Source: Lycium barbarum (Eukaryota > Streptophyta > Magnoliopsida > Solanales > Solanaceae). From it: DNA of 64,000 nt. Shown here piece after piece: positions 1 through 12,256 of the stretch. The position numbers and the translations under genes were made by a program. How positions within the stretch are numbered: position 1 is the first letter of the stretch; each line of letters starts with the position of its first letter. The notes beneath the pieces were generated by a model, which did no database searches, was not told where the DNA came from, and was given only the letters and a program-made list of their open reading frames with translations. The stretch spans positions 48,878,950-48,942,949 of the forward strand of contig NC_083348.1 of assembly GCF_019175385.1 (NCBI RefSeq), read 5' to 3'.

Positions 1-316
1 AATGTGCTTAAGGTTAAGGTTGTCAGTTCCTCTATTGATCAGCATGTTGGAAATGATTTGAGAATCCATTTCAATTTTCAGCTTGTTAATTACTCTGTTT
101 GCAAATATCAATTCCTTCCTTAACAGCCAGTGCTTCAGCCTCATTGTTGTTGTTACAGTTTATAGGAAAGGAAAATGCTAGTATAAAATCTCCATTTTCA
201 TCCCTCAGAATACCACCAGCACCTGCCCTTCCATTAAATGTAATGTAGCTCCCATCCGTGTTAAGCTTGACTTCTCCTCTCTCAGGTTTTTCCCAATAAA
301 TAGTGATGCATCTCAT
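1..316 (-). pseudogene. LINE C-terminal RNase H domain (RVT_3 type), truncated by window edge
   Basis: The segment 316-86 reads KLNTDGSY, GAGGILRDENGDFI and NNNNEAEALAVKEGI, the plant-type RNase H pattern with the first Asp and the Glu. After a +1 shift near 110 the next frame gives KIEMDSQII with the second catalytic Asp. Three of the four acidic residues are thus visible; the rest lies before base 1. An extra RNase H at the ORF2 C-terminus is a known feature of many plant L1 elements. Confidence 0.82.
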
Positions 317-1593
317 TAACAGGATTGAGGTTTTCTATCATATCACAAATGTGGATCCAACTTCCCTCTGTATTCACATTAGGAAAAGCATTATTCAAGG
401 CAGTTTTGATGTGCCACAAGCAATGTAGCTCTAGATTGTAATGTGAAAATTTCTTTTGGTTTTCAAACCTGCAAGCAGTCCACTCCTTCCACAATTGCCA
501 TAGAATGATCACTGGATAGATTTGGAGAGTAAACTTGTGAACTTTTTATTCAGTTGTTTTTTGTTCCACCAAGTGTTTAACAAAGCTCTAGTGGAGATCT
601 GTTGAATTCTAATGCCTAGGGGTGCCCCAATCTTTCTCCATATCAGTTGAGCAGCTTGACCATCCACAAAACGGCACTGCATATTATCAGGTGCTGAAAT
701 GGCACAACATACACAGTTGGAGTCTCTTCTATTAGCCATCCATGTCATGTTTTCATTGAAAGGAAGTTTGCTAAAATAAAGTCTGCAGCTAAGGACAAAG
801 AATTTAAAGGGAATAGAGTTGTTCCAAATGGTATTCTGTGTCTTCTATCCTGTTGCCAAGCACTATAGTTAAGAGTATTTTCCATCACTAGAATTACTCC
901 AAATAGCCTAATCCTCTTCTTCATTCCAATGGAACTGATATGAAGGGCAATGTTGCAAGGGATAGTGTTATAAAGCTTAATCATGTTCCACCTTCTATTG
1001 ATAAGGAAATCTTTAACTTTGATGTTCATGTTGTTGCCAGGTAGCAAGTTAGGACAAAGTTGGGCAATGGGACCCTTCTCTATCCAATTATCCCACCAAA
1101 AATTGCAAGAACCACTACAAATTCTCCAATTAATGAATTTCTCACTTTTGTCTCTAGCTTTTAGCAATTGTTTCCAGGCTTGAGAGTTACCAGAACACCA
1201 TTTCTTGCCTGCAGGATGCATTTTAGAACAGTATTTGGCAATCAAAAAATCAGCCCAAAGAGACTTTTCAGACCTGAATTTCCACCACCTCTTAATAGCA
1301 AGAGTGTTGGTTATATCCTGCATGTTTCTTATATCAATGCCAGATTCATCCTTAGGGTAACTCATATTGCTCCATGAGCTCCAGTGATAATTATTTTTGT
1401 CTCCACTTTTCCCCCAAAAGAAATTAGCAATGTGTTTCTCAATCAGTTCTAAGCTTTCATTAGGGGGGTTAATAGCAGTGAGGATATAAGTGCGAAGAGC
1501 TTGAATAACACTTTTAATAAGCACCTGCTTACCACCAAAGGATAACATATGCCCTTGCCAACCATTCATCCTCTTAATAACTCTAGTGACCAT
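282..1593 (-). pseudogene. LINE ORF2 C-terminal region with zf-RVT-like domain
   Basis: The stretch 1593-745 carries the post-RT region (GGKQVLIKSVIQALRTYI, then NFFWG and later WWDNWI), typical of plant LINEs between polymerase and zinc-binding domain. The 748-509 segment starts with CVCC and contains QAAQLIWRKIGAPLGI, which resembles the zf-RVT family. The segment 512-282 continues with helical, Trp-rich sequence. Frames change near 745 and 510. The function of zf-RVT is poorly known, probably nucleic-acid binding. Confidence 0.75.
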
Positions 1594-1652
1594 GTAGTCA
1601 AAGTAACAAATTCTTTTCTTGCTAGTGTAAATGAAACCAGTACAGTCTCTTA

Positions 1653-3065
1653 TTATGTTAATTCTGTAAGCACATGTTTTGGGAGCAGTGAGGAAGAAAT
1701 TTTTCTCCTTGTTAACAAGTCGACCAGAAATTTTCTCATATTTGTTAATCTGCTTGATGATGAGTTTGATGGATTTGGACTTGCACTGGTAAAGATCACT
1801 ATATCATCTACATAGACAAGATGAGTGATAGTGGGGCCATTCTTGTGCATAGTAAAGGAAGTAAACTTTGGATTATGAAGGAGATTATTGAGTGATCTAG
1901 ATAACACCTCAGTAGCAATTATAAGCAGAAGGTGATATGGGATCACCTTGTTTAAGACCCTGAGAAGAAGTAAGAAACCCTGCCTAGCACCATTCAGGAT
2001 GATAGAATACTAGACATTAGATATACTCCTCCCTATCAATTGATTCCATTTTTGACTGAAGCCAAACCTGTTCATCACCTTATCTAGGAATTGCCATAAA
2101 ATTCTATCATATGCTTTAGTCATGTCTAGCTTAAGGACCACATTACCACCCTCATTTTTTTTTTTTTTGAAAATACTATGAATTATTTCTTGGGTAAGCA
2201 TCACATTATCTGTTATTAGGCTGCCTGATATGAATCCACTCTGATTTTCAGAAATTAGTTTAGGAAGTAACGGATTAAGCCTACTGGACAAAATCTTAGA
2301 GATAATTTTGTTTCAAAAATTACTCAAGCTAATAGGCCTGAGATCAGTAAAACTAGCAGAACACTCGATTTTTGGAATCAAAGTAAGACATGTGTGAGTA
2401 TAAAATTTAGTGAGGGGTTTTCCTTTAAAGAAATCATGAATGAAATTAATGATGTCAAACTTAATTATGTTCCAACAGACTTGATAAAGTTTACCTCCAA
2501 AGCCATCAGGGCCAGCAGAACTTTCATGACTCATGTTGAAAATGGTACTCTTGATTTCTTCCTCATCTGGAACCTTGGTAAGCATTTGGTTATCCTTATC
2601 AGTAACTAGATTTGGAATACAGTTCAAAATACTGTTGCCCACCTCAGGTAAGTTGAGGTTGAACTGTTTCTTGTAATGTCTGATAGCAGTCCTAGAAATC
2701 TTATCTTTTCCTTGGACCCATCTTCCTCTACTGTTCTTGATTCTCATGATTTGTAATCTCCTTCTCCGGTTACTAAGAACACTGTGAAAGTATTTATTGT
2801 TCTTGTCACCATCTTTGAACTTGTTGAGCTTAGCCTTCTGCCTTAGGAGGGAATCTTGCATATTGAGCCATTTGATGTAGTTGGCATATCCTGTATTAAT
2901 ATTCTCTCTTTCTTGATCAGTGTTATGCAGAATATCCAAATTCTCCAAAATATCCATCTTAGCTTCCCATGTGGTGACATGATCATTAATATTCCCAATA
3001 CTGTTTCTTGACCAGTCACTCAGTTTCTTACTAAGCCTCTTTAACTTGGTTTGCAGTATCCACAT
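1653..3065 (-). pseudogene. LINE ORF2 reverse transcriptase domain (broken)
   Basis: The reverse transcriptase core is split over three minus-strand segments: 3065-2313 (ends in LTLIPKIE and LRPISLSNF, the fingers motifs), 2291-2010 (QSGFISGSLITDN, then KLDMTKAYDRILW, the first catalytic Asp) and 1946-1653 (HLVYVDDIVIF, the YVDD variant of the catalytic FADD/YADD box). Frameshifts near 2300 and 1950 separate them. The segment order matches plant L1 elements; the domain cannot be made from one frame. Confidence 0.88.
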
Positions 3066-3156
3066 ATGATTCCCACTAGTCTCCTCATTCCAAGATTCTT
3101 GAACAATATCTAAGAAATCATCTTGTTCAGTCCAAACATTCAGAAATTTAAAATAT

Positions 3157-3847
3157 TTAATATTGACATTTCCTCAGGAGAGGTCTGTGGTCAGAGCCTG
3201 TCCTAGCAAGATGCTGCACAAGATTGTTTTGCCAAATTTGAGCCCATTCATCATTAATGAGAATTCTGTCAAGCCTTTGCCATACTCTCAAAGCAGGTAT
3301 CCAATTGTTGCACCAGGTGTACTTAGGACCAGTGAAACCAACATCATCCAAGCCACATGATTCCATACATTCAAGGAAATCCATGCTGTTATGAATCCTA
3401 TGAGGATTTCCCCCCAATTTTTCATCCTGATCCATTATAACATTGAAATCACCTCCTATACACCAAGGGCCTGAAATAATATTGTTCATATATTCTAAAC
3501 TGTCCCAAAGTTCCTTCCTTTCCACAGAGGTACGTTCAGCATAAATAGCATATACAAAAGTACCAGTGTCATTAGAGTAGTCTTTGAGTTTCAAAGTGAT
3601 TTGTTGATCATTGTTATCTAGGATTTCAGTGTGATCAAAGTTCTTCCAAAAACACCATATTTGTCCATTGGAATTGGCAACACAGTGATGGAATCCTAAG
3701 TACCTCTTTTAACCTTCAATCTTAATAGTAGGACTGAATGGTTCTGAAATAGCAACACAGATAGGATTGTTGATGTTAACAAGTTTTTTGAGTTTTTGAA
3801 TAACCTTTTTGGACCTTACCAACGTTCCAGAAAATAGCACTAAACAT
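3157..3847 (-). pseudogene. LINE ORF2 endonuclease domain (broken)
   Basis: This part of ORF2 would nick target DNA to prime reverse transcription. Visible blocks are the start MFSAIFWNVG, then SEPF, GGDFNVIMD (the conserved GDFN motif), GPKYTWCNN, RLDRILIN and near the end GSDHRPLL (the catalytic SDH motif). These match the exonuclease-endonuclease-phosphatase fold of plant LINEs. A frameshift follows the first ten residues and stop codons lie near 3710 and 3600, so only 3157-3594 stays open over a long stretch. Confidence 0.85.
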
Positions 3848-4025
3848 GGATAATAGAGGGAGGAGGGGCACTTTGTCTTGTTCCTTTTCTTTTGTCATTT
3901 GTTTTGCCTTTTTGTTGGGTTTTGTACCTGGTTTTCTTCTCTCTTTCTATAGATCTGTTACTGCTTCTGCCTCTGTTGTCAGTAGAATTGTTTTTACTTT
4001 GACTATGAACAATAACTATGATCAA
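3840..4025 (-). pseudogene. possible tail of LINE ORF1
   Basis: A short minus-strand open stretch just upstream of the LINE ORF2 start is rich in Lys, Arg, Ser and Asn and ends within a few codons of the ORF2 ATG. Position and composition fit the C-terminal tail of a LINE ORF1 nucleic-acid-binding protein. There is no diagnostic zinc knuckle, and the stretch overlaps the pyrimidine-rich end of the phospholipase intron on the other strand, so it could be chance. Confidence 0.3.
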
Positions 4026-4045
4026 AGACTCACTTGCTTCTGCAG

Positions 4046-7000
4046 ATTGTTGGAAACCTTTTTACACATCATCAGAAATGTGTGCTTGTTGACACAGAAG
4101 CACCTAGGAATCAACGAAAAATCACTGCTTTTATTGGTGGCCTGGATTTATGTGATGGCCGCTATGATACTCCAGAACATAGACTGTTCAGCGATCTTGA
4201 TACTGTCTTTGGAAATGATGTTCATAATCCTACATTCACAGTAAGCTGTTAATTTTTTTAATTTTTGAACTTCTCTGGAAAAGGTTTTTTCCAGATGTCA
4301 TAGTACATTATAATCCTGAAAATCTTCTATATAAAATACTGTCCAAAGAACATAACCATTTTCTCCATATTTGGTCCATCAATTGCCAGTCCTTATTTAT
4401 ATGAAAGATACACTCCATATACTGTTTGATGGATCTGCACCTCAGGTTTCAATTTTGCATGTTACTATTTTGGAAGCAGGTGAAAACAAGTAACAGTATC
4501 TTTCCTTTTCATGAAATAGCAGCTGAAATCTGGATTTTAAACAGTAGAGTTACCATTATAGTCTTATATGAACAACATATTATTTTACTACCATCATCCC
4601 GGAACACAGTAGATTTTACGTTCTGCACTGAATGTAGACTTCGTCGTTTCTTTCATATATCCTTCTGATAGTTAATAATTTGTTAGATGTATCACTGTAT
4701 CTCTTACCTACATACAGACTACTTCAGGTGGTCCAAGAGAACCATGGCATGATCTACACTGTAAAATTGATGGTCCTGCTGCTTATGATGTTTTAACAAA
4801 CTTTCAGCAAAGATATGACAAGGCCATGAAATGGCTCAAACTAAGAAAAGTCAAACAAGGGGCTGATACATTGCTTAGGTTAGATCGAATAGCAGCAATT
4901 CACATGCCTTCTGCTGGGCCAGATGCTGACCGTGTGGTCCATGTGACAAGTGAACAAGATCCTGAGAGTTGGAATGTGCAGGTATTGGACATATTTCTTA
5001 TTTGTGATGTTTCTTCCCTCTCAATCATTAGAAGTTCATCTTAACTATTTATTGTGCACTCTTTCCAGGTATTTCGATCAATTGATTCAGGATCAGTAAA
5101 AGGATTTCCAAAGGACATTAAGGAAGCAGAGGCTCAGGTATAATAACTGAGCTTTTTGAACACCTGAGTTCTATATATTACTAGTTTCAGAAAGTTCTTG
5201 CTGGTAGATGCATGCTGTGTGCCAAATCAAGTCAGAAAGTGAAAATGGAATATGTCAATAAGTTATGTCCATTTGCAGAATCTTGTCAGTGGAAAAAATT
5301 TGAAGATAGAAAGAAGCATACATTTGGCTTATGTGAAAGCAATTCGATCTGCCCAGCACTTCGTTTATGTAGAGAATCAGTATTTTCTTGGTTCTTCATA
5401 TAGCTGGCCATCATACCGCAATGCAGGTAGGCAGGTGTTCTCAACTCAATTCCAACTATTGTTCTTTAAAACTTCTAGATGATAGTCTAACTTAAACTCC
5501 TTTCACTTTTCTACTTTTGCTAGTGATAACAACAAACTTGATCGTGCATATAAACAGCTGAATGTTTAAATTGCATTAAATTGCAAGATTATATGATCGA
5601 GCCGGTGACAAGTCTGTCATATTCTTTTTCCAACTTGGAAAATTTTGTCCACAAGCAAGATGGGAGTTCGTTAGATATTTGTAAAGGAAAAATATTTTAA
5701 AGAACCTCTAGTTTTAGAAAATACCCAATTTTCCTTGAAATAATTGTTTTTTGGTAGAACCAAGGCATTTGAGAGCAGAATGTCTATAGAGGTTTCATAT
5801 AGCCGATTCCAGCTAGTTTGGGATTGAGGTCCTTGAGTTTCCGAAATAGTGTAAGAAGTAGTCGATTGATTTAATAGAAGAAGGTAAGAGTTTGTTCACA
5901 ACTTGGTCAAATTATTAAACTTGGTCTTTTGCAGACATATTTTGTTTCTCGATTTGGTTTGTTAGGGAAGTCAAAATAGTCTGACAAATGACTACCGAAC
6001 TTGATTTTGTTGATGTTACATATTAGCACAAACATTGGAATTCATAAGTCACATTTCGTTAAAAATGTCTAGTAAAACTCGTACTTTTATATAAAGCTCC
6101 TCTACTAGTATCAGACATTAGCATCAAACGTTGTGTAGGACCATGTGGTAAAGAAATTCTTATGTATTGTAGGTGCCAATGTAATGCATACTTACTAATG
6201 TTCTGATTAAAATTCAAAAGTAAATTAATTCTAGGGTATACCATCTAAGGAGAGCAAAATCTAGTGAAGCAAGATAAGAAATCTGATACAGATGTCTACA
6301 TACTTAACAGGTCCACTAGACATCTGATGATATGTAGGATAATGAGGCAGTGGGATTACCAAAATGAATCTATGATTTACCATTTCTACTGCATTTGAAT
6401 TATCAATTTCGACTTATAACAAGAAACATAGGATATTTGCATATGATTGAAGGAGAGAAGCTCTAGCTAGCAATTAAAATGAGCATTTAACAAGAAAAAT
6501 GAATTTCGTAACTTACTTGAATGTCAGTATATAACATTTTCAGTACTATATCTTTCTAACAGGAGCTAATAACCTAGTCCCTATGGAAATTGCTCTGAAA
6601 ATAGCCAGAAAAATAGCAGCAAATGAACCTTTTGCAGCATACATTGTGGTTCCGATGTGGCCTGAAGGTGTCCCAACCAGTAAAGCAGTGCAAGAAATTC
6701 TCTTCTGGCAGGTTCGAGTGAACTGTATTTATTTGTTATATGAGTTAGGTCTTCGGTAAATGCTTGCGTTATAAAGCTTGTTCTTCCTCTATTTTGTATA
6801 GTAAATCAGTAAATGAACCAGGATACTGAACACTCAACTCGTCATATGTTTTATGATAGAATAGACCTCAAGCTCATTATCAAGCTGTGAGGTGACTCAT
6901 TAATACCCACAAAGACTCCATTTTCTTAGATTGCAAAAAGATGTAAAGATATGTTCACATGTTTTAAAATCATACTTATCCAGTCAACAAGATTTGAAAT

Positions 7001-8131
7001 TCTAACAGTACTACATGAATTTTTTTTTAGCTCAAGCTCTACATTGGTTGTCTAATGATCAAGCCGAACTGGTTGTTCATAATGCCTCACTAATTCATCA
7101 ATTCTGATAAATATTCTTTGCTTTTTCTAACAAAATTCTTATTCTGGAATTGCAATTATTACAGAGCCAAACAATGGCTATGATGTACAAAATTGTGGCA
7201 GAGGCTCTTGAAAAGGCAGGCCTTTCTCAATATTTTCATCCTCAGGATTACTTGAACTTCTACTGCCTAGGGAAACGTGAAGTAAAGCCTAGAAGTGAGA
7301 AAACAAGTATCCAGGACCGTTTACTGGTACAGTTATAACTTAATTTACAGGGACTACTACTTCTCCTGCATTTCCATTATCTATTGTCAACAAAGAAATT
7401 CTAACATTTAGTACATCTGAAATACACTGACATTTTGTCTGTTAAACTCTCACAGGGATTGGCTCAAAAGTTTGGGAGATTTATGATCTATGTACACTCA
7501 AAAGGAATGATAGTAGATGATGAATATGTCTTGATGGGTTCTGCAAATATCAATCAAAGATCTTTGAGTGGTTCAAGGGATACAGAAATTGCTATGGGAG
7601 CTTATCAACCTAATTATACATGGGCAAGAAAGGATAGCCATCCACATGGCCAGGTTTGGGATTGAATTTATCAGTTTGCCCTTTTTAGCTGAAGAAGCTT
7701 GTCCAACTTCTGATTTTCTTTGGAAACACCTAAAAGAATTCTATAGTTGATAATTTTCATCATACTAGCAGTGCATATAAGTGAAATTTACGACTATAAC
7801 CACAAAATCAATGGAAATGGATCTTTTTTGCATGCAGGTCTATGGTTATCGGATGTCTCTCTGGGCGGAGCATCTTGGATTGGTCGAAAATACCTTCATG
7901 GAGCCCCAGACTGTGGAATGTGTTCGACGTGTTAATGAGATGGCTAGATACAACTGGAATGCATTTGCAGGAGATGAGTACAAAAAGATGAAGGGGCACT
8001 TGATGCAATACCCTATTCAGGTTAGCAAAAATGGAGATGTCACAAATCTTCCTGGCTTTGAATGCTTCCCTGATGTTGGTGGTAAGATTTTAGGGGTACC
8101 TACAAATCTTCCTGATGCTCTTACCACTTAA
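4046..8131 (+). CDS. phospholipase D, delta-like, C-terminal eight exons (gene partial at 5' side)
   Basis: Hydrolyses membrane phospholipids such as phosphatidylcholine to phosphatidic acid plus head group. Exons inferred from GT-AG sites: 4046-4240, 4718-4981, 5069-5137, 5279-5426, 6563-6711, 7165-7326, 7456-7653, 7838-8131, with TAA at 8129-8131. Joined they stay open for about 492 codons; plant PLDs are usually 800-870 residues, so the N-terminal C2 domain and start lie in exons not seen here. The first HKD motif (HQKCVLVD) is at 4070-4093 and the second (HSKGMIVDD) at 7495-7521. [36 protein letters not shown]-like [24 protein letters not shown] and the C-terminal [10 protein letters not shown] are family hallmarks. 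The [10 protein letters not shown] region and the ending DALTT look more like delta than alpha or beta, which is from memory. No disabling change is seen in the exons. The LINE ends just before the first visible acceptor site (4041-4045). Confidence 0.9.
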
Positions 8132-8760
8132 CAATCACATATCATCTAATGGCACTGCTTGAAACGGATTGTGCTTAGTCGGGCTAGTGAGATTCTGATA
8201 CCGGATGCCTAAAAGCAAAAAACGAAAAAATGCATTGTCCTTTTGGACTTGTTACTATTGAAGCTAAGCAAGGAAGATAAGAAAACTTCAAATAGAAGTC
8301 CTTGAAGTTATCAATTTATTTTGGTTGAACTGCCATGCTGATAAATAATGAAGTGATTGTTTATGCTGAAAATTGCATTTATTCAGAAACATTATCCATG
8401 ATAGGAGACGGTTTTATCCAAATTTGTTTAACAATTGTACAAATTTAGTTCTTTCTTAAACAGCTGAAAATGTTTCCACAAAATATATGTTTCTTTTGTT
8501 CCTACAACTAGTTAAGAGGTCTGTACAATGTGCATGCTAGATGTTAAGAAAAGATTGACAAATACTTTGAACTCTGTAGAGTTGATGTAATATGAAATTA
8601 GGAGCATCATATAAATTATACTAACAATTAAGTATGCATGAGCAATGAATAATCTTAGATAAATTTAGTAAGGGAAAAAAAGAGAGTATAAGAGGGGTAT
8701 CTTCTCTTATATGTTGGAAGCAATTCATTAACCAAGAAACTTATACTTGGCAAAGAAAGA
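8132..8760 (+). other. 3' flank and probable 3' UTR of the phospholipase D gene
   Basis: AT-rich sequence follows the stop codon. AATAAT- and AATAAA-like signals occur near 8343-8350, but no single polyadenylation site stands out. No coding pattern is seen. Confidence 0.5.
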
Positions 8761-9913
8761 AAAATGCTTATCAGTGTACCTAGCTTCAGTTCAAACAGCA
8801 CCGGCAACTTTGATTCAGATCAAGCAGCATTGCATATATTATTCAAGCATTGCACAAAGGGGAACAAATGTGAAATAAAACTTAAACTAGGGGTATATTC
8901 AAATCAAGTGGTCAAAACAGAACTTATCAATAAAATAGAAAATGGAAATACACAGGAATGAAACTAATGTAAGTATATATGTGTGTTCAAATGACAAAGG
9001 TTTAATATCTTCAAACCGAATACAAAACTAACATATTTACTCGGTGAAAATTTTAATCTGCAAACCGAGTAAGAAAGCGGAGTGTCAAAATCACAAGGAT
9101 TTTAGTCTTCAAAACGGAAGTAGAAAATCACGAAAATTTTAGTCTCCCAAGAACAGGAAGTAAGATGAGTACATAAATTACAGACTTAAATAAATTTTTA
9201 ATTCTAAGCCCATAATTTTCTTGTGTGTCGTAAAGGAGTTTAATCCCCTAACTGTTGCCCAAGGTTTTGAATTAATTCCTCCCAAGATAGAACAGAATAA
9301 CTATTATGTAATAGTGGCAATTCAAATTACAAAACTTTAGTGAATTCAACAAATGGAGAAAATCACACGACACAACTATTTTTTTGTTTTGATAACAAAT
9401 GCATAGAACAGTTTAGAGAGGAGAAAGAATGCAGATTTTTCGGTGTTTTAAACTGAGGCAAGACCTCTGAATTTATAGACGATGAAAGTTAGATGGAGAG
9501 TTGCAATCCAAGAGGTTTCTTTTGGAAGCACTCCAAAAGGTCATTTCCCATTCACACCTTAAAACCTCATCAACTAATGGGTACACAAGAATAGAACTAA
9601 TGGAAAACACCATGAAAGAGAACATTTAAAAAGAGAAAGGTATAGAAGAACTGTTATCAATGAAAACATTTGCAATTATCATGTAACATAGTAAACTAAT
9701 CCATAATCATCACACAAGATATACTAAAATCCAACTGTGCGTCTATGTATAGTCAATAACAAGCTTAATTAGTAAAGCATCCTTTCTGTTGATTATTATG
9801 TCTACTACCACTTTTATATTTTTCGGAAAACTTAACAACTGTAAACACTTTTAAAGGTAAATAAACATTAGATAAACGTCTTTAATGTGTGCAAGTGTAC
9901 TAATAATTAGGAG
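8761..9913. other. intergenic, AT-rich, no gene recognised
   Basis: Only short open stretches occur (the longest is 65 codons, 8764-8961, with no family resemblance). Around 9000-9170 similar phrases recur (TTTTAATCT / TTTTAGTCT followed by purine-rich text), suggesting an old degenerate repeat. Nothing else could be assigned. Confidence 0.5.
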
Positions 9914-9929
9914 GAATATATAGGCATGT

Positions 9930-10032
9930 AAATAGCCTCTCTACCTTTCAAGGTAGGGGTAAGGTTTGCGTACGCTCTACCTTCCCTGGACCCCACTTAT
10001 AGGATTACACTGAGTACGTTGTTGTTGTTGTT
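9930..10032 (+). mobile_element. TS/SolS-like SINE, 5'-truncated, with target site duplication
   Basis: The block GGTAGGGGTAAGGTTTGCGT, then CTACCTTCCCTGGACCCCAC and a 3' tail of TTG repeats is the signature of the tRNA-derived TS/SolS SINEs of nightshades. It is flanked by a 16-bp direct repeat: 9914-9929 (GAATATATAGGCATGT) and 10033-10048 (GAATATGTAGGCATGT), one mismatch. Only about 103 bp remain and no tRNA-like A/B boxes are visible, so the 5' half was lost at insertion or the copy belongs to a short subfamily. Confidence 0.82.
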
Positions 10033-10315
10033 GAATATGTAGGCATGTGTATACTTGTGATGAATCAAAAACAAAAAGGCAATTAGGCCGTGGCAATTTT
10101 AGAACTATATCATAGACACCTATTTTGTAAGAAGTGAAGTTCAACTTTGAAGAATAATAGTAAAAGTAGAGATTTCGTACTGATATGTAAAGAAATCAAG
10201 CTCAAAGTAACACCATTAAAATGAAAATAAGAGACAGGATAAGAAAATTTTACTATTTCTTTTTAAGTGTATAATATCACATTTCATGCATCTATTTATA
10301 TTAACTATATATTAA

Positions 10316-10880
10316 CTAGCCTCTCAACGCGTGCGTTGCTGGTGGACCCTTTGTTTGATTCAAAATTATGATTTTTTCATTTGTAAATTTGGCAAAAGAC
10401 TATTAGTATTGTACAAATATAATTATCATGTTATACTAAAAGTGGGAAGCTCCTATCTTCAAAGTTAGGATATCATTTTACCCCTGAACTAATTAAAATT
10501 TAATTAAATGTCCAATTAATTAAATAGGAGTAGTATTTTGCCCCTTGAGTTAAAAAAAAAAAAAAAAAAAAAACCTTTAATTGAATTACCTGAATTGAGC
10601 CAGGTGAATTGAAAGTAGGTCAATAGTACTTGAATGCTCATACCGATTCAATGAATTTTAATTAGGATGAGGGCATTCATATTCTCCTTTCATTTTACAA
10701 GCCGAAAACGTTTCTTTTCTTGACTTTTTCCTCCTGTTATTTTTGGTTTATTAATTTTCTATTAAGATTTTGAAAAGTGTTCATATACTCAATTAAATGA
10801 TGATCAAATTTAAGAAAAGGAAAGATGAAAAGACCAAAGTTATTAAGACACTAGTGAATTTGAACGCGCATCGCGCGGTT
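10316..10880 (-). mobile_element. Helitron-like 3' termini (two), elements not delimited
   Basis: Two places show, on the minus strand, a short GC-rich hairpin followed after 5-12 nt by CTAG and T, the pattern of a Helitron 3' end. One has the arms CAACGC/GCGTTG at 10326-10339 with CTAG at 10316-10319. The other has CGCGCGATGCGCG at 10866-10878 with CTAG at 10851-10854. Near 10431 a plus-strand phrase TACTAAAAGTGGGAAGCTCC resembles Helitron 5' ends often met in plants. No rep/helicase gene is present and the partner ends could not be matched. A run of A occurs at about 10550-10573. Confidence 0.33.
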
Positions 10881-11967
10881 ATTTTCTAAAAAAATGTCAG
10901 TGGATTTATGCAGTAGTTTTTCAGTTAAATTTAATCTGGAAGAAGAAGAAGAAGCATGAGAGCTATTAATCTCATCTATAAAAATCATCTCTATTTATAT
11001 GATGCTAACAATAATTTAGGCAAGAAAAACATAAAATTTGTTGCTTGCATCCTCTTTTGTATAAGCAAGTTTTTAAAATTCTGAAAAACTATATTGATTG
11101 ACAGTAATGATATCGCGTCCATATTTCTAAAATTCTATCAAATGTGTTTAGAAGAGATTTGGTGACACTTTTCAGAAGCTCTAACCCAAATTTCCCTAAA
11201 TAGAAGGGGAAAAATAAAAGAAAACATTTTAAAAAAAATTACTCATAGCCTCCACCTATTTAGTGAACACTCATAAATTTTCTTTCTATCATTTAATAGT
11301 CATTTATAATTAATATATATTTATTTCTATAGGTAAGAAATAGTTAGTTTCAATTTTATATTTCTATTATTGTTTTTCTTAGTTTTCTCCATATTTTAGG
11401 AGAATATAATTTACAAAGAAAATTATTTAAATCTACTAATTTTAGAATGCCATTGTTTGCTTAATTTTAGATACTTTAGAATCATATAGTTTTGATATTA
11501 TAGTAAATATATTTGTTTATTATTTCTGAAAGAGAACTTCCGTTTTCTTTTATAATTCTAGTAAATAATATTTAGGTGTGCGTTTAGTATTTATTTTATT
11601 TTCTTTCTTTTGTTAGAGGGTAAATTTTCTATACACATATATTTATAAACAGTAATTTTTGTATTTCAATCCTCTATTATAGGGTTAGTTTTATTCTTTA
11701 TTTTCTTTTTCTTTCCTCTCACCATACATGATTCTTGATTTCCTTTTCCCTCTTCTCTTCTTATTTATTTCTTCCTTTTATTTGATCTTTAAATTTGTTT
11801 TCCCTTTTGAAATAATCATTTTTTTTTCTTTCCTTCCTGCTAATTTGTCGTTAGATCTAAAAAATACATTTCTTTATTCAAATAGCCTCTTTTACCATTT
11901 CAACACTCCCTTCATATAAAGACATATTTGCTTCTAATAATTTAGCCAATAACCCCTCTTTTATTTC
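10881..11967. other. AT-rich intergenic DNA, nothing recognised
   Basis: Long T-rich stretches (11580-11900) create a hydrophobic-looking 63-codon open frame that has no family features and is best explained by base composition. No RNA gene or repeat family was recognised. Confidence 0.5.
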
Positions 11968-12256
11968 AATTTTATAAGAACCACAAAATAGGTTTAAGTT
12001 ACATAATATTGGTACGGCAAATATTGTTACATAATTATACAATTATCAAATTTTATCAGAAGATGATTGATAAATTACATACTTTAGATCCTTCTTTTTA
12101 ATTTTAGAACCACAAAATTTTAGATCCTTCTTTTTTAATTTTAGAACCACAAAATAGGTTTGAGTTATATAATATAAATATTGTTACATAAGTATACAAT
12201 TAACAAATTTTATCAGAAGATGCATGATAATTGCATACTTTAGATCCTTCTTATAC
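11968..12256. repeat. degenerate tandem duplication, about 125-bp unit
   Basis: The phrase from AGAACCACAAAATAGGTTTA through CAAATTTTATCAGAAGATG to ACTTTAGATCCTTCTT appears at about 11968-12093 and again at about 12132-12256, with small indels. A partial third piece (TTAGATCCTTC..AGAACCACAAAAT) lies between them. It is non-coding. Confidence 0.6.

Larger units (their letters stand above)
1..4030 (-). mobile_element. LINE (L1-like non-LTR retrotransposon), decayed, 3' end outside window
   Basis: Read on the minus strand, conserved blocks follow in the order expected for a plant L1-type LINE: apurinic-like endonuclease (about 3847-3157), reverse transcriptase (3065-1653), a zf-RVT-like cysteine region (about 750-500) and a plant-type RNase H (316-1). 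The ORF2 start is probably the ATG at 3847-3845, followed by MFSAIFWNVG, typical of LINE endonuclease starts. The reading frame is broken many times, so this is an inactive copy. The 3' tail and poly(A) lie before base 1, and the 5' end merges into intron sequence near 3990-4040, so no target duplication can be shown. It is antisense to the phospholipase D gene and probably lies in one of its introns. Confidence 0.88.

Noticed and set aside
8764..8961. 65-codon frame after the phospholipase gene as a small gene
   Set aside because: No motif, no splice signals, AT-rich context and low-complexity neighbours.
11728..11919. 63-codon hydrophobic open frame resembling a membrane protein
   Set aside because: The region is T-rich, which gives Phe/Leu/Ile codons by chance; no start context, family or splice pattern.
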